64,000 nucleotides of DNA from Wuchereria bancrofti (Eukaryota > Nematoda > Chromadorea > Rhabditida > Onchocercidae). Below the pieces are notes generated by a model. The model was given only the letters and a program-made list of their open reading frames with translations. It made no database searches and was not told where the DNA came from. Made by a program: the position numbers and the translations under genes. Position 1 is the stretch's first letter. Every line of letters starts with the position of its first letter. Below, one piece after another: positions 1 to 15,000 of this stretch. The stretch spans positions 6,556,399 through 6,620,398 of the forward strand of contig SSBO01000001.1 of assembly GCA_005281725.1 (NCBI GenBank), in the 5' to 3' direction.

Positions 1-3000
1 GGTAAGTTCCCGCAAGAAGATCAGCTTCGCCGATGATATCACCTGTTTCCGAATCAACACTAAATGGAATTTTAGAATGTTGGTGATTCGACCAGATGCT
101 ATTAGCATTTGCTTCACGATCAGCTAATGAATAACGCAGCATATCCGTCGAGTCCTATAAAGTTAAGAAAATGATGCATATTTGCGTTAGCAACGGTTAT
201 ACATGAAAGAAGCTGATGAGAGACTGTTATAGGTCACAACCCGTGATATTATCAGTGATTATTTACTAAATGCCAAATGCTAACTTCATCTGTCGCCATG
301 ATTTTACCCACAATCCCACCCAGAAATTCTCCCATCAGTGTATTCAGAGTAATTTTCAATGGATTGCTCTGCGGTGCATGACGGCTTTCCTCTTTAACAA
401 ACAACGTCATTGGGCATTCCGTGGACAAATTATCCCTATCAGAAACTTTAACCTGAAAAATAAGAAAAATTGGAAAAAATAAAACAAGAAATTCTTCAAA
501 TTTTGATAAGTTTAAATATTATCACTAATTTCACACCGAAGCTGTCACTGTTTGATCTCAGAAAACCTAAAATTAAAATTAAAGAAAAAATAAATCTTGT
601 GAAATTTAAAAACATACCGACAAAAGATAAACTTCTTTTTTGGCATGTGGTGGCAACCGTTTTGTAGTGATTAGGTTCAGGTTGCGGTCAAAAGCAAATA
701 ATGAAGCACTGTCTCCAATAATTTCCAACCTATACGGACCGGTATTTGGTTCTTTATCGTTATCAGTAATGGAGATTGGCAGTATAACATGTCCAGGTTC
801 AACACTTTCCTAGAAAAAACTTAGTATTAATTACAAATGATTTTTCAAAAAACATTCAGTGGACTACAAAGCAAAGTAGATAGAACGATAAAAGACTAAA
901 ACAATGATATGAATAAAATACTGAAGCTTTCATGAATATGTAAACACGCAACTAAAACGAAATTTTTTTACGAATAAAAGAATGTATGAAGCGATAATGA
1001 GCTTGGAAAATTAATTCTGAACATTAAATTTGAATTTTGAGAACTGTTTAAAAGAGGAAAGGTGATAAGTGGTGGCAAAGTGACACTGGCATGTTGCTAT
1101 TTTACTGAAGATATTGAAAACTAGCTATACCATTAAGTCCTTATAGTCAAGAGATAAAATACTGGAGATCAGAATTTGAAAACGATAAAAAAATAAATAA
1201 AGCTAATTCACTAAACAAAAATAAACGAATGAAATACCTGAACAACAGCAGTCATATTGCAATGCTTAAAAACGGGAGCATTATCATTCTCGTCCTCAAC
1301 TTCAATCTCAACAATTATGGAATCAGAGAGAGGTGGAGTACCACCGTCCACTGCTTTCACTGTTAAACGATAAGTACTCTTCTGCAAAAAGCTGTACATT
1401 ATATACAACTGACCCTAGTTGTTACACTGACAACTTTTAAGTGAAAAGTTATGATTGCTAGAATTGTGTATTATCATATAATTTCGGAAAAATATGTTTT
1501 TAAGATGTAGAGAAATAGTGAGAGGATGAGAAAAATACTAGTTTTGTTTTTAATGGGTAAAATTCTCTTGTAGTGACAGCAAAATGATAACCATCGTCTT
1601 TACTAAACATAGTTGATTGTAAGATTTACCTCCCAATACAATTTTAATAAAGCATGCTTACTATTTTTGCTTTCCTCATAGGTAAACATACATAATATTA
1701 GCTCCTATAACTAACATTTATTTTGAAATAATTACAATATCTAAAAATTGAAACATTATTGATTCAAAATTGAGAGAAAAAATTCAAAAATTTTCAGTAA
1801 ACTACCGCGACCCATTACTGATTCTGCTGAATATGGCAAATTTGAGGAAAAGTGTTAACTAATTAGACAGTGAAGCGACAAAAGCGCACCACTTCACGAT
1901 CAAGCATTTCGGTGGTTGTAATCCACCCATCTTCCCCGATAGTGAAGCCAACCGCATCGTTTGTTATCAAATAAGACACTCGGCCAAAATGTTCACTGTC
2001 TGGATCATTTGCCAATACCTGAACAGGAATAGAAGAAATTACGACTTGTGGTAAAAAATAAAAAATTATTCCACTTTTCACATTTTCTCTTCACTAACTA
2101 ACCACCTGATATTTTCTATCACTTAATTCAACACAGTGATCCAAAACAAAAGCAAATTTCACAGTAAGATGACACGGTATGCACGAACCATTAATTTAAT
2201 GACTTTACCTGCACAACCTTAGTGCCGCGCTGCATATTCTCCAAAACCGTAGCTCGATAAATATGTTGCATAAAACGCGGTGGATTATCATTTATATCCA
2301 GAATTTCAACATCTATTTCACATGTTGAACTTAGTGGAGGTTTTCCGGAATCTGTTGCAATAACAGTTACCATGAATTTTTCCAACGTTTCGAAATCCAG
2401 TAAAGAAGCTAGTTTTAACAAGCCTGAAAAACTAGCATCAGGAATCGATTTGAAATCAAAAATATGATTATGAATCTGGAAAATCGGTTAAAGGTTAGAG
2501 TAAGAAAAAGAAAAAAATAATTACCACTGTTGGCATCAATGCTTAAATATTTAGCGACATCATCAGAGGCCTGCATTTGATAAATGATAACTTCCTTGTC
2601 ATCACCTCCATAGGCTTTCAACTGAAGTAACTCTTTTCCAAGTGCTTCATCCTCGGCAATTCGCAGATGATAAATATCCTGTTCAAATACAGGTGCATTG
2701 TCGTTTACATCTCCCACATCAATAATTACTTTTGCTGCAATCAAGCAAATGGCAATGTACATGAGCATTTACTACGAGAATAGAAACTGAAAAAACTCGA
2801 AGTTTAATTTAATCGAGTTGGTTTGGAGTAATTTATAATATGTATGTGTGTGTACAAAGATTAAGCAAGCATTCTGATTTCAATAGAAATTTATTGAATA
2901 CGTCTATTGTCATTCTGTGCTCTGACTCTTTTTTTAGCAAGCATATTTTGATTTCGGTAACTGGATGATACTAAATAGATAAGGATATTGCGATGATGAA

Positions 3001-6000
3001 TTTTGAATTAATAATCAAATCACTTGTCAAATTTGCTCAAATTTTAATAGAAACCTTCTGCACTATTCCCTGCTGCACTAATAGCTAGCACTGAGAAGTC
3101 GTACTGATCTTTAACTTCTCGGTCGAGAGAAGAAATCGCTGCTATAACACCAGTTTCGCTATTAATATCAAATAAATCCAGATACTGATTACTATTGTTT
3201 GCAAATTTAAATGTGACATGGCCAATACCATCCAGATCGTCAATGGCTGCTTCCAGTCTAGAAAACAGTTTTTTAAATTCTAAAACTGGAAAATTTACCT
3301 GAAAAAATATTATATCCGAAACAAATTAGAGCAATTAGAATACAATTCCTAGCATATTTTCTAATGGTGATGTACTAAGTGGACAAAAACGAAAACTCCG
3401 AAGATGTAAAATATGAGATAGGTTTTTTTAAACAATAAAGATAATATACAGTATTTAAGCTTCAATTAATATTCGAGTTTTCCATGTTTAAGTTCTGCTA
3501 GTAATATGCAAAATTTCAAAATATTCTGACGCCAAATTTTAGGAAATAATATCTAAAGATATAAAATCTGTTTTTATTTCATCAATCCATTTTTCATGAA
3601 TCGTGCTCTCTAATCAAACTTCGCAAATACGAATCTAAACTCATGACACTTGCGAAGTTACATCAATATTTATATGCATCCAAGAATCGCAAATTAGATT
3701 CGCTTATTTACATCTACACCTTTAGATTTTTAATGATGGAAGGAGTTAATGGGATAAAGTGGAATGTGCTGCTATTTGGATTAAATTTTTCCTTAAATAT
3801 GTAGAAATTATGACCATAAACTGAATACTAAATTTGCAATAAATCCGATCATAAAGTACAAACCTGGTTGCGAATACTTTTTCCTCTCTCGTTGCATTGC
3901 TATTTTCCCGAACCATACCGTAAAAAACAGGCTGCTTAAATGTAACTCTGCCTTTACTTGTTCTTTCAATTTTAACGACTATGCGCTGAATGCATAAGCT
4001 TTCTGGAGTTTCCACCCAAAGAAACAGCTCAACCTGCAAATTTGCTCGCTAAATCGGATGCAAAGTCAGTTCCATCATTCACTTAGACAACTAAATTGGT
4101 AAATCGTGTAATTTTAAAAAGCTATACGATATTGAAAATCGATTCATCATGTTACAAAAAAAGAAAAAAAAAACCAAAAAAATAAACCTGATTTGAAATA
4201 TGTGAACTAAGTTGGTCACGAACAACTACTGTTCCGTTGTTTTCAACAGCAAACAAGTTAGATTCCGATCCGGTAAGATAGAAGCGTAACGATTTCCGCA
4301 CTTTCTGATATCCCATTTTAATAATAGTGCCAGTTGGCGAATCTTCTGTTATATTTCTAAGAATTTCTTTCGGTTCGCATTGAAACTGTGAAAAATTTGA
4401 CAGCAGTTTCACCTGCAACGATAAATGTGAGACATTTAATCAACAAGGCCAGTAATTTCAACTAAAACAATTATGACGGTAGTTATTAAGCAATCGTTTC
4501 ATGAAAATTTGACTGTGTGAAATCGATTGCTTAACGTAACACCTTATCTTTCTTAAATTTTGTCTATTCTGAAAGATTAAATATTTAAATACTGCGGCAT
4601 CTGGACGAATTGCAAATTAGAAATTGTAAATAAAACAATCAATTAAATGAAGAAATGGAATTTAGTAAGTTTATTCAGCTGATAGAAAAAAACGAGTTCT
4701 TTAAAACTAATATTCATAACTGCATACCATAACTTCAGCTTTTGCTGTGTACTTTCCGTCGTGTGCAAGTATCAAAAGATGCGATTCAAGAGAATGTGAA
4801 TCTGTTGGAAGTTTATGAAGTACAAGACTATTCATTTCCAATCCAAAGATTCCATGTTCATTGCCTCTTATAATATACAAACTGGTGACATTGTTGGGAT
4901 ACAAATCAAGATCCTGTTTTTTGTCAATTATGTAGCAGAAAACCGATATTGTTATTCAATTTAAAGCAAATTACTGGAAATATTCTGAGGCTAATTGATA
5001 CCTTATAAAGGACAGAATACAGATGTTTCGGACAATCAAGTGATTAGAATAAGAAAAAAAAAAGTGACAGCACGACCAAATTACTTACATGAACTTGCAG
5101 TTGCAAAACGTTTTGCCCCACTCTTAAATCTTCCATATATTGTTCAATAAAATAAATTTCCTGTGAGAATTGCGGAGGTGAATCATTGACATCTTTGAGG
5201 ATAACAGTTATTTTCTTTCGTGTGCTTTGTCCACCCCCATCTCGAGCATTAACTGTTAGCCCATACTCTTCCATTACCTCTCTGTCAACTTCTTTGAGTA
5301 GTGAAAGCCAGCCCGTTTCTTGGTCCAATTTAAAAGTACTACTGTTATTGTCCTAAAATCGGACAAAAAATGAAAGCATGATAGACTAAATAAAAATATG
5401 GTGATTTTTAAAAATATTTCAAGAAATCCCATTCAAAAAAAAAAAAAAACGGTAAAATCATATGACATCAAATCAATCCAAAATCAATCAGACAATTTTA
5501 ATACCTCTTCCAAAAAATATTGAACTTTCGAGTTCAAACCCACAGCATCCTCATCTACTGCTCTAATAATCGTAATACTGCTTCCAATTGGCAAATCTTC
5601 CGAAATAACGACACGTTCGGAGGTAATTTCAAAGCGCGGCTTGTTATCATTTACATCCGTTATTCTTACTGTCACCAAAGAAACAGCCTTTGCGTTAAAT
5701 TGCCTCTGCGAGTGCAAACTCACCAAGAAGCGTATTTCGCGTATCTGAAGAGAACAAGATGAAAATTTCATACTTCTTTATATTCTTGTTTCTATACACT
5801 TCAAACGATGAAAGTGTGTATCGTGAGAATTATGGTGTACGTAAAAGCTTGTAGTATACATAGGAACTTGTGGTGTAAGTCCAAATTCTTGTGCTACGTA
5901 GAAAATCGGTTTACTTATCTCTGCTAATCTTGATTGTGCGATGCAAAAATTTTAATTTACAAATCTGGTGCTGAATGCTCCCTCAGAGACTTCTAGAGCA

Positions 6001-9000
6001 CTAAAGACGGCTCAAGAAACTCTCGCTAAGAATCATCGTTACAACAATATCACATCATTAAGAAGAAATCGGAAGAATTAAGAAAACGATAGAGGAAAGC
6101 ACTTGCTCATAACTTGATCACATTCCGGTTGATTCAATTCATAGCACTAAGCAGAGACAGATGGCTCCACAAATCAAACAGATCACAAAAAAGTTTAATT
6201 TAAAGATTCGTTTCAATATGAGAAATCACAGAGCACTTAATACGGCAGAAATATCGCTCCAAGGATATTGAAGATGTTTAATTTAAGTTCAATTTAATCC
6301 ATCCAGTTCTAACAAGAACTTCAATTTAAAACAAACTTTCTCATAATCCAGCACACTGTTCACAACAATTTGTCCACTTTCTTGTTTCACGGAAAACGGA
6401 AAATCAGATAAATTATCCATTGAAACCAATGAAAAAGAAACATCCGGAAGTTCTGAAATTTTTGTCACAATGAAATATTCGCGCCCAAAATGATTAGATC
6501 AAAATGCAAGTATGGTAATTTAAATTTACATATTTGTAAGAGGAGATTGCTGGTTTTACTTATCACGCATGAGAGTTTTCATCATTGTAAACAGGCAAAT
6601 TAGTATTGCAATAGTTTTTACCGTCTTAATTTTGAGTTTAATTAATTTCAAGCATGTTACCGAATTGAGAATCCTGTTGAAGACGACCCACAACTGTTCC
6701 AATAGGCACATCTTCCGACACCGAAAAAAGGAAGTGGTGTGTAGAAAATTTCGGAAGATGAACAATCGGACTGACATTTAATATAACAGATATTTCACTC
6801 TGATGAGGAGGATCTGCGCTGTCCGTCACACGAACGAATAAGGAAATTTGTTCACCAACTGAAAATGACTCAGCAATCTCGCACAAATTTCAAACGAAGC
6901 CTAACTCTGAGTCGACATACTATGTGAAAACTCAAATTTAGCATGATTAAAAATAATCAGTTCGGAATAAAGCATATTAAAATAACAAGAAATGCAGATA
7001 AAGCAAGTGGTCGGTGAATCCAAGAAAAAAGGAATTCAAAATTTAAAGCATTAATAATTGTTCCTAATCAGCCCACACATAAAACAACAAACCAAGATCA
7101 TTTAGTGGTTCCTTAACACTAATCAATCCTTGTTTTGGATGAATTGTAAAATATTTGGAGCAGATTTCATCACTATCAACAATGCTGTATTCCAGCTCAT
7201 CGTCAACATCGTAATCGAAAGCAAATACCTAGAAATGAGCAAGCCTGAATTAACAATCTCTGAAAGATTTCTTTGATCTTATTAACGCATTCATTTAATT
7301 TACAGTAGTTTTCACAAAATATCAATTTCATTACAAAATCGAGAACAGAAAGAGAGATGGAGTTCTAGTAATCGTTCAGATCAGAATTATCTGAATAAAT
7401 TATTTAAGATAGTCACCATTAAAACTGATTCTCCAGGACGTGAGTTAACCGGTACTGATGTCGCGATATTTGAAGTGATAAATTGCGGGATGTTATCATT
7501 TTCATCAATTACATCCAAAGTTAATGTGGCAAAAGCGCATCGATCACCAGCATCGGTAACCATAATGACGAATTGATGAACGCTTTGCGCTTCGTAATCA
7601 AATAGATTTCTTTAAAAAAAGATTATTATAAAGTTCATTTCTTGCTTGAATTTTTTGGAAAACAAGATGGAGAAGTGCTTACATAATTTTCTATAGTTGA
7701 CAAATAACAAACCTCGTGTAAACTTTGCCCGTCGTTTCATCTATATTCAGTATTCCAGAACAATTTTCATGACAACCGTTAAATGAATATCTTAGAGGAG
7801 GTATGCCATTATGCGCTTGAACAGTCATTACTGTCATACCAATTGGTCTATAAAAAAACTTCTAATCATCTAAGTTATTCATTATAAAAAAGCGTACTAC
7901 TTTATTGGGGCTGTAAAATAATACCTTACCCATTTTCCTGTACAGCTGTAGAATAATGCATCCGTTCAAAACGTGGTAACTGGTGTTCACTTGAGCTTCT
8001 GACAATTTTCACTGTCAACAAGCAAAAATCCGTGAAAATACCATCGCTGACTGAAACGTTAAAGTGTTTTTTACCAATTTTAAGATCATCCTCAGCAACT
8101 GCTCGTAACAGTGATACAACACCCGTCGATTGGTTGATTTGCAGCAAGGTTACATCACCGTCTATGATAGAAAATAGGAATCGTTTGCCATCTTCAAGAT
8201 TTGATATGATATCCTGGAACATTTCAAGATTCCTTTAATATTTTAGTTCCCTAAAGCAGTAATCTAATAACTGTCAATCAGCGATTCATAAACTTCAAGA
8301 AAAGTTTCAGACTCAAACTCAGTTCTAAAAAAGGTTGCTGTAAAATTTGGACATGTCACCTCATCAGAAGCGTCCAATTTTGTAATGAAATGATTGATGG
8401 GAGTTTCGCTTTCTACTACGCTGTTAAATGTTTTTGAAACAAATCTTGGAGCAACATCATTCGCATCCGTAACGTGCAACAGCAAATCCTGAAAACTGAA
8501 GTGGTAAAAAACAAGCTGAGCTACTGAAATAAGGAAGATTTAAAGAAAAGCGTTGAAAATTTTTTCATATTATAAAGTGATGGTTTCTATTACAGTACAT
8601 GAAATCAATATTTGGAAAGTTTACTGTTTTTGATGTTAACTGCATAGAATCGGAAGCAGTTAGTTTAAATTTAAATAAGCGCATCGTTTCGAAATCGAGC
8701 GATTTCATGAGTGATACAGCACCACTTTGAGGATCCACGGAAAGCACTACAATGTCTAGTTATGCTTCTTCACATAAAAATTCATATTAATTATAGAACT
8801 TGAAAAATCGGAATTCAAAATTTTAATTCCCAGCTTTTATTTCATATTATCTGATTCAAATAATTCTGTACTACTAAATCTTTCAGCTATCCATTGCTCG
8901 TAATGTTTTAAAGATACATGAAAATCACCTGAAGCATTTGGTCCAATAATTCCATATGAAATGTGATTATCACCTATGTCCGGATCAATTGCCTCAATCT

Positions 9001-12000
9001 GGAATTGAGATCATGAACTATTAAATGTTATCTCAATGGCAATGGTAACACCAACATTAATATCAGAGTAATAGAAAATATGAAGTACCACAGCTTTGAA
9101 AACTTCATCTATTAAAAGCAAGCAAATAATTTAAAAATCTACCAACCTTCAAAAGTTGGGTACCAATGACTGCCGATTCACTGACTGATATACTGTAGAA
9201 AAGTTGGGTAAAATGAGGGGGAGTATCACTTATATCATCAACGTTCACGACCACGTAACTTTCTGCGCGCACCCCTAGTCGAATGACGTCGATCGCAACA
9301 ACAGTTAGGTTGTAAAAGGCGCATTTTTCTCGATCCAACGGTTTGTGCACACTTATCATACCTGAGCAAATAACTTGCTTAGTACAGTGATAAAATTACA
9401 AAACATATATAAAGTAAATTATTAATTTGATAGCATAAGAGGTGGTTTGAAAGAAAGTTTACGTCATGGTTTAACAAAACAAGATCCATTCAATCGAACA
9501 TAAAACTTTCAAATTAATTCACAAATGAAAACTAGAATGAATAAATCTGATTGGAAAATGAAAAAATATAAACTACGATCTGCTTTTTTCAAGGTTATAT
9601 AATTGAAATTTGAATATTATTTCAGCAAAATCAAATATGAATCAAATTTAACAAATTTCCTCCTGTTGAATTTAACATCGACAGCCGAAAAATTACCTGT
9701 ATCAAAGTCAATTCTGAAGCGATTTTCATCATTTCCAGATTTGATAGCATAGCCGATCCTACCTCCTACAATGCTTGCTGCATGAACATTTATTATCGAG
9801 GTGCCAGGTGCTGCACTTTCCAGAATATGAGCTTCCTGATAACGATTACCAAACATTGGTATATTCCTATCAGCAATGTGTATCACAACATGAGCCGATG
9901 ATGATAGAGAGGGTTCTCCTAAAACAGGAATTACCCTAAATTTTCGCTTGAAAATTTCCTTGATTTTTGAATTTAAAGTCAATTGGAAAGTTCGGAATCT
10001 CTAATTTCTACTAATCCGTTGAAAGCTATATAAGAAATGAAGAATGTATAACGATCTATTACATGATTATTTAATAAAAAGTGTAAATAATTCTCCTCTG
10101 ATTTCTTTAAAATAATTTCAATCCTTTTACCTTGATCTGAAGCTTACCTTGATCTTCAGCAATAACTTCTAGCGAAACACTATCGAAGTTAGCAACTTCA
10201 AGCGATCGACTGATAACGATCCTCCCATCGTACTTATTAATATCAAAGTACTCCGTGCTTGTTTTCAATTTATACCTGAAGTGATTGCACATGGTTAGGT
10301 AAGATTTATTTACCGCTCAAGTTAAGTGAAAATAGGTGAAACGTCTCATTACACCAAATTATAAAACTAATAGTAAAGTACTTTAAGTGTCATTGCTGGA
10401 GACACTTAGAATCTAGCTTGGTAAGTCCTACTTAAAGGACTTTAACCGACTTTTTTCCAGTGCTTTACATAGATTTCATAAAAATATCCGGTGAGAAGGA
10501 TCTAAAGTTTTGTTAGAAAATACGTCCTTCCTGTTCAATTCAATTTAATCGCGTCTGTAACGAACCTAACAGCACCGTTGAATCCCTCATCAGCATCAAC
10601 AGCCTTTACATTGGTCACTTTATCAGCAAGTTTAATATCACGCGGAATAGTAAGCTCATAGGGAAGACCGATGAAGCGTGGCTCGCAATCGTTTTTGTCC
10701 TCAACTTTGATTGTCACAATACTTTGTGCTCGCTCGTTAGCACCATTTGATAGCCGCGCCTAGAAATTTTCAATTTCTCAGTGAGATTTCTTTGTTCTAT
10801 CATTTTTACAGCCAAAAATAAATCTTCCTAAGCAATAGACTAATATTTGTCATCAATTATAACTTTACCAACTTAAGAAAAAAGAAAATATAAAAGCTCT
10901 TAATAAAGCTAGAAATAGAAATGACAAGCGCGCTAAAATCATACCTGCACAATCAGCTTCACTACAGGCATTTTTTCCCGATCAATGGCTGTACCAGTCC
11001 AACTGATAATTCCGGATGTAACACCGACTATGAAATAACTGCTTGGATTTAAAATGTTGTACAGAAGGCTACCATTTACCGTACTGATGGCACAGACAGT
11101 CAACAATTGCACCATTACAGACGATGTCATATTTTCTGTTATCACTGCTTCATAGTTTGTTGCCAAAAACTTAATCGTACTTCCAGTTTCAGAAGTGTTT
11201 TCAGTACGAACCAATAGGGCCGTAGAATCTGATTTTAAACCGTCTGATACGACTAAGTTAATCTGAAAGTGACACTTAATAATTCACTCTGAAACTTATT
11301 GCAATTCTGTTTTTCGTATTTCATAGATTTTGGTTAAAACAATAGAATTAAAATGTAGCGTTTCTCCATAATCTAAATTACCAGTACAAAGATTTCATTA
11401 TCAAGTTTGCTATATAACCACAAAAGTTGGAATTAAGGTTGACCTCTAAAAGATATGACAGATAATGCTAAAGTTACCTCATACTTGCTTTTTGCGTAAT
11501 CAGCGGAGCTATTGCCATTCGTATAAACGCGACCCGTAAATTCTTCTATAGCGAATAATTTACTATCGTCGGATGCGATAATGGCGTAACGTAATACACC
11601 TACTGTGTCCACGTCGATTGCTGTCACATAACATACTGTTGTGTCTGAAGAAATATTTTCAAACATCCATTAGAGATCTAATTATCAAATTATCTTATTA
11701 CAACAACACAATTGCTTTTAAAATTTTAAATTAACTCAACACAGAATTTGTACAGGAAAAATTCAGCTAATTACAAGGGTAACTCTTGAAAAGGCGGTTA
11801 CACTTAATCACTCGATTACTTGCTAGTCCTGATCATGATGACATTCACTTTTCAGCTTACATAATTCAAGTCAAAATATACAGATTAGTAAATTTGCAAG
11901 TTAAAAGGTAAGTGAAATTTCTCCTCACTTTTAAGAGTCGGCAGAAAAAGTGTTGCATTGTAGTATTCTTGAATGAAAGAGGGTGGCTCATCATTCATAT

Positions 12001-15000
12001 CAAGAACCACAATTTCAACTAAGGCTGGTACTGGCGATGTTAACACTTGTGGTGCAGAATCACTTGCTTGGACATAAAATGACCAGTGTTTTACCTGAAA
12101 TGTAGTCATTAATCACTTTTCAGGCGCTAATCAGGCGATAAGTGGAGCTGTTGTCCAGTTAATCTTCTAATTGCATCTTAGAAAATATAAACGGTTTTGA
12201 ATTAAAACTAAAGTAAATTAGAACTAAAAACTAAAGATTTTGGTTAACATCTCATGTTAAAATGTTAAAGAAACCATTTTTTTTTTTCACTTTTGTTGAC
12301 AGTCTACATTAATTGTTGTCATCTATCATCTGCTTAATAGTGCAGTATCGACGACATTTATTTTTGCTAGCTCTTCGAATACATTCGTAAAAGCACCAAC
12401 TTTCTCGAAGTCAATTTCCCTTTTTGTTAGAATGGCACCAGAGATGTAGTCGATAGTAAAATATGGCTCAAGTGGTGAAACAATACAATAGGTAACAAGC
12501 CCATTAATTCCTTTGTCATGATCAATCGCCTTCACAAGTAACTGACGGCCATCTTCTAACAACACTGATGAGTCTGAAAAAGGATTTCTCATTGCGAGTT
12601 AAAAAATCAATAATTCTAAAGACTTGTTTAGTAAAGTTTTCTTTTTCATTGAATATCTGACTGAGTAGTCAAGTTTCGTTAAAATTTAATACTCTAATAT
12701 TGAAAGTGAGAAATCAAACTTAGCGGCATATTTTCATGAATATATCCTTGATAAACAGTACTGCTGAAGTACGGCGCATACTGGTTCTCACTAACAACCT
12801 GAAACCGTCAAATTCCTAAAGGAGTTTAAATTCAGCGCTGCCGGAAAAGTGTTAACAGATAACAAATCAAATCAAACTCATAGGAAAGTCATCAGTTGTG
12901 AATAGAAAGTTAAGACGTAAATGTCAAAGACATCTAAATAGAACTTTCAAAAAAAGTTCTATTTAAACAACGAATAACATTCGTTCTCTCAAAAATGAAT
13001 AAACATTCGTTCTTTCTGGCATTAAACATTGCTTTTCATTTTAACTTCATAGTGCTCCTTATTCTTATTACTATTCACGCTCTTTATTTCAATTATATAA
13101 TTTCCTCTCCTCCTTAGCCCTCTGCTTTTGTAATGGATGAGTCAGCAAGACCCAGAATGACCTTTTGTTCTTTAAAATGTCGAGTCAATTGTCAGAAAGA
13201 AGAAAAAAAGATACGATAATTTGTAATAATTATAGGAAAAGTTTACACTGATTTTCAGCTCCATGAAATCTTCAGTTCCAAGCGAATTTCGTGCTATGGC
13301 AATACAAGTGTGGTGAATTGACGCAGAGTTAGTGACCAGTTTTGTAAAGATAACTCCAGAAATCGGATGTACTGAGAGGAACGGACATGGATCACGAAAA
13401 CTATAGCGAATGCTCATAACACTATTCGTCTTTAATATATAAACAATTGTATTGGGTGGTGTAGATTCGTGTACCGTTAGGGAATATGATGATCTGAAAA
13501 AATGAGCTCATCGTAAAATTTAGAATTATAATATAATAATATTAAGATTAAGAAAACTTATTTTACAGATCTTGATGCCTTCAAGATAAAGTAGTGAATT
13601 TTGACCGGAATTTTTGACAGACCGTCAAATGTATCATCTCATTTATTTTCCACCCTTTTCTCTCCTCCCACTCACTTGCTTATTTTGGTTCTCCTCTTGA
13701 TCAATTTCAAAACCCTACTGATTTTAAGGTTTTAGACAACTATTAGCAAATTTTTGAAACTTTGATTCGAAAAGTCTCAGAAAATATCGGTAAGGCGTGA
13801 ATAAATAAATGGTACTGATAAGAGACCAAGGATTAATTCGAATCAAAATTTAAACTTACTGAGGGAAATTGACGCGTCCGAGATCATCATTGAGTATGTT
13901 TATTCGAACGCTACATCGGTCAGTTAAACTACTATTTTTCTGGATACTAGCCTGTACTACCAACGTTGTTCTCTCATGATTGTATGATATCAGCTGAGAT
14001 GTTCTAATCTCACCACTATATTCACTGATCGCAAAGTGACCGTCTTCATTGCCTGCGAATTTGAGTGAAATAAGCAACAGAATACAAAGTTGAACTAAAG
14101 CTTTAGTTACTATCATAACGTAGTCAGATAACACTGATCGAAATGAATTTTTCAATTTTATGTACCTTCGATGATCGAGTATTGGATACTGCTGTGATCC
14201 GGGTCGTATGCACGCACTGTCAAAACTGGTGTTCCAACCGGTGAGCTACAAAGCGGAAGTATTCCTTTTGAATAAAAGTATGTCCTGAGATAACTGATTT
14301 AAAATTTGGAAAACAAAATTTAAGGCAGCAAAATTTAAGACAACGATGAAATAATCTCATTAATCCTCAACGTAAGTGATATCAGTTTTCTTAACTAATA
14401 AATATATATTTCTATTCTTTGACCTATGAGTTATTCATTTAGCTTCATTACTTAGCCAATGAATTAAGAAACTAAAGAAAAACAATTTAAGTCTGGCTAT
14501 ATTTAAGTGGTAATTGAGTTAATTATTAACAGTGCTTCGTTTGTTCAAACAGACCTTGCTGAAATCGTTGTGAAATATTCAGAAACAATGAATTTTGGTG
14601 GCGTTTTTGTCTCACCACGCAATGATATATCAAGTTGTGCATAGTTAATCATTTGATTGAAACGAGCGTATACTACCATTGTAAAGAAGTTGGTAACGAT
14701 GTTATTAAGCGGTTCAGCAATAACCACTTCTCCGGAACTGTAATATGAAACAATTTATTGAATTAAATCTGAAAGTACAAAGCTCAAGATTTTGTGCAAT
14801 TCATTATTTACCTTGGATTAACTCGTAATTTATCGGTGACAGCGATATCCTCTACCACATGTATCCCAAAAATTATTCCTCGATCACTAATCGAGCCATT
14901 CAGCTGTTCAATAGTAGCTTTCAAGGTATGCACTACTGTTCCTATCGGTGCTGTTTTCGGCACAAGAATTTTATGATACTGGGCATCAAATTCAGGTCGA

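Noticed and set aside
6569..6781. Plus-strand frame antisense to cadherin, and similar plus-strand frames at 5520-5762, 8032-8238, 14794-15089, 17566-17811 and 19133-19410
   Set aside because: These are shadows of well-supported minus-strand cadherin exons.
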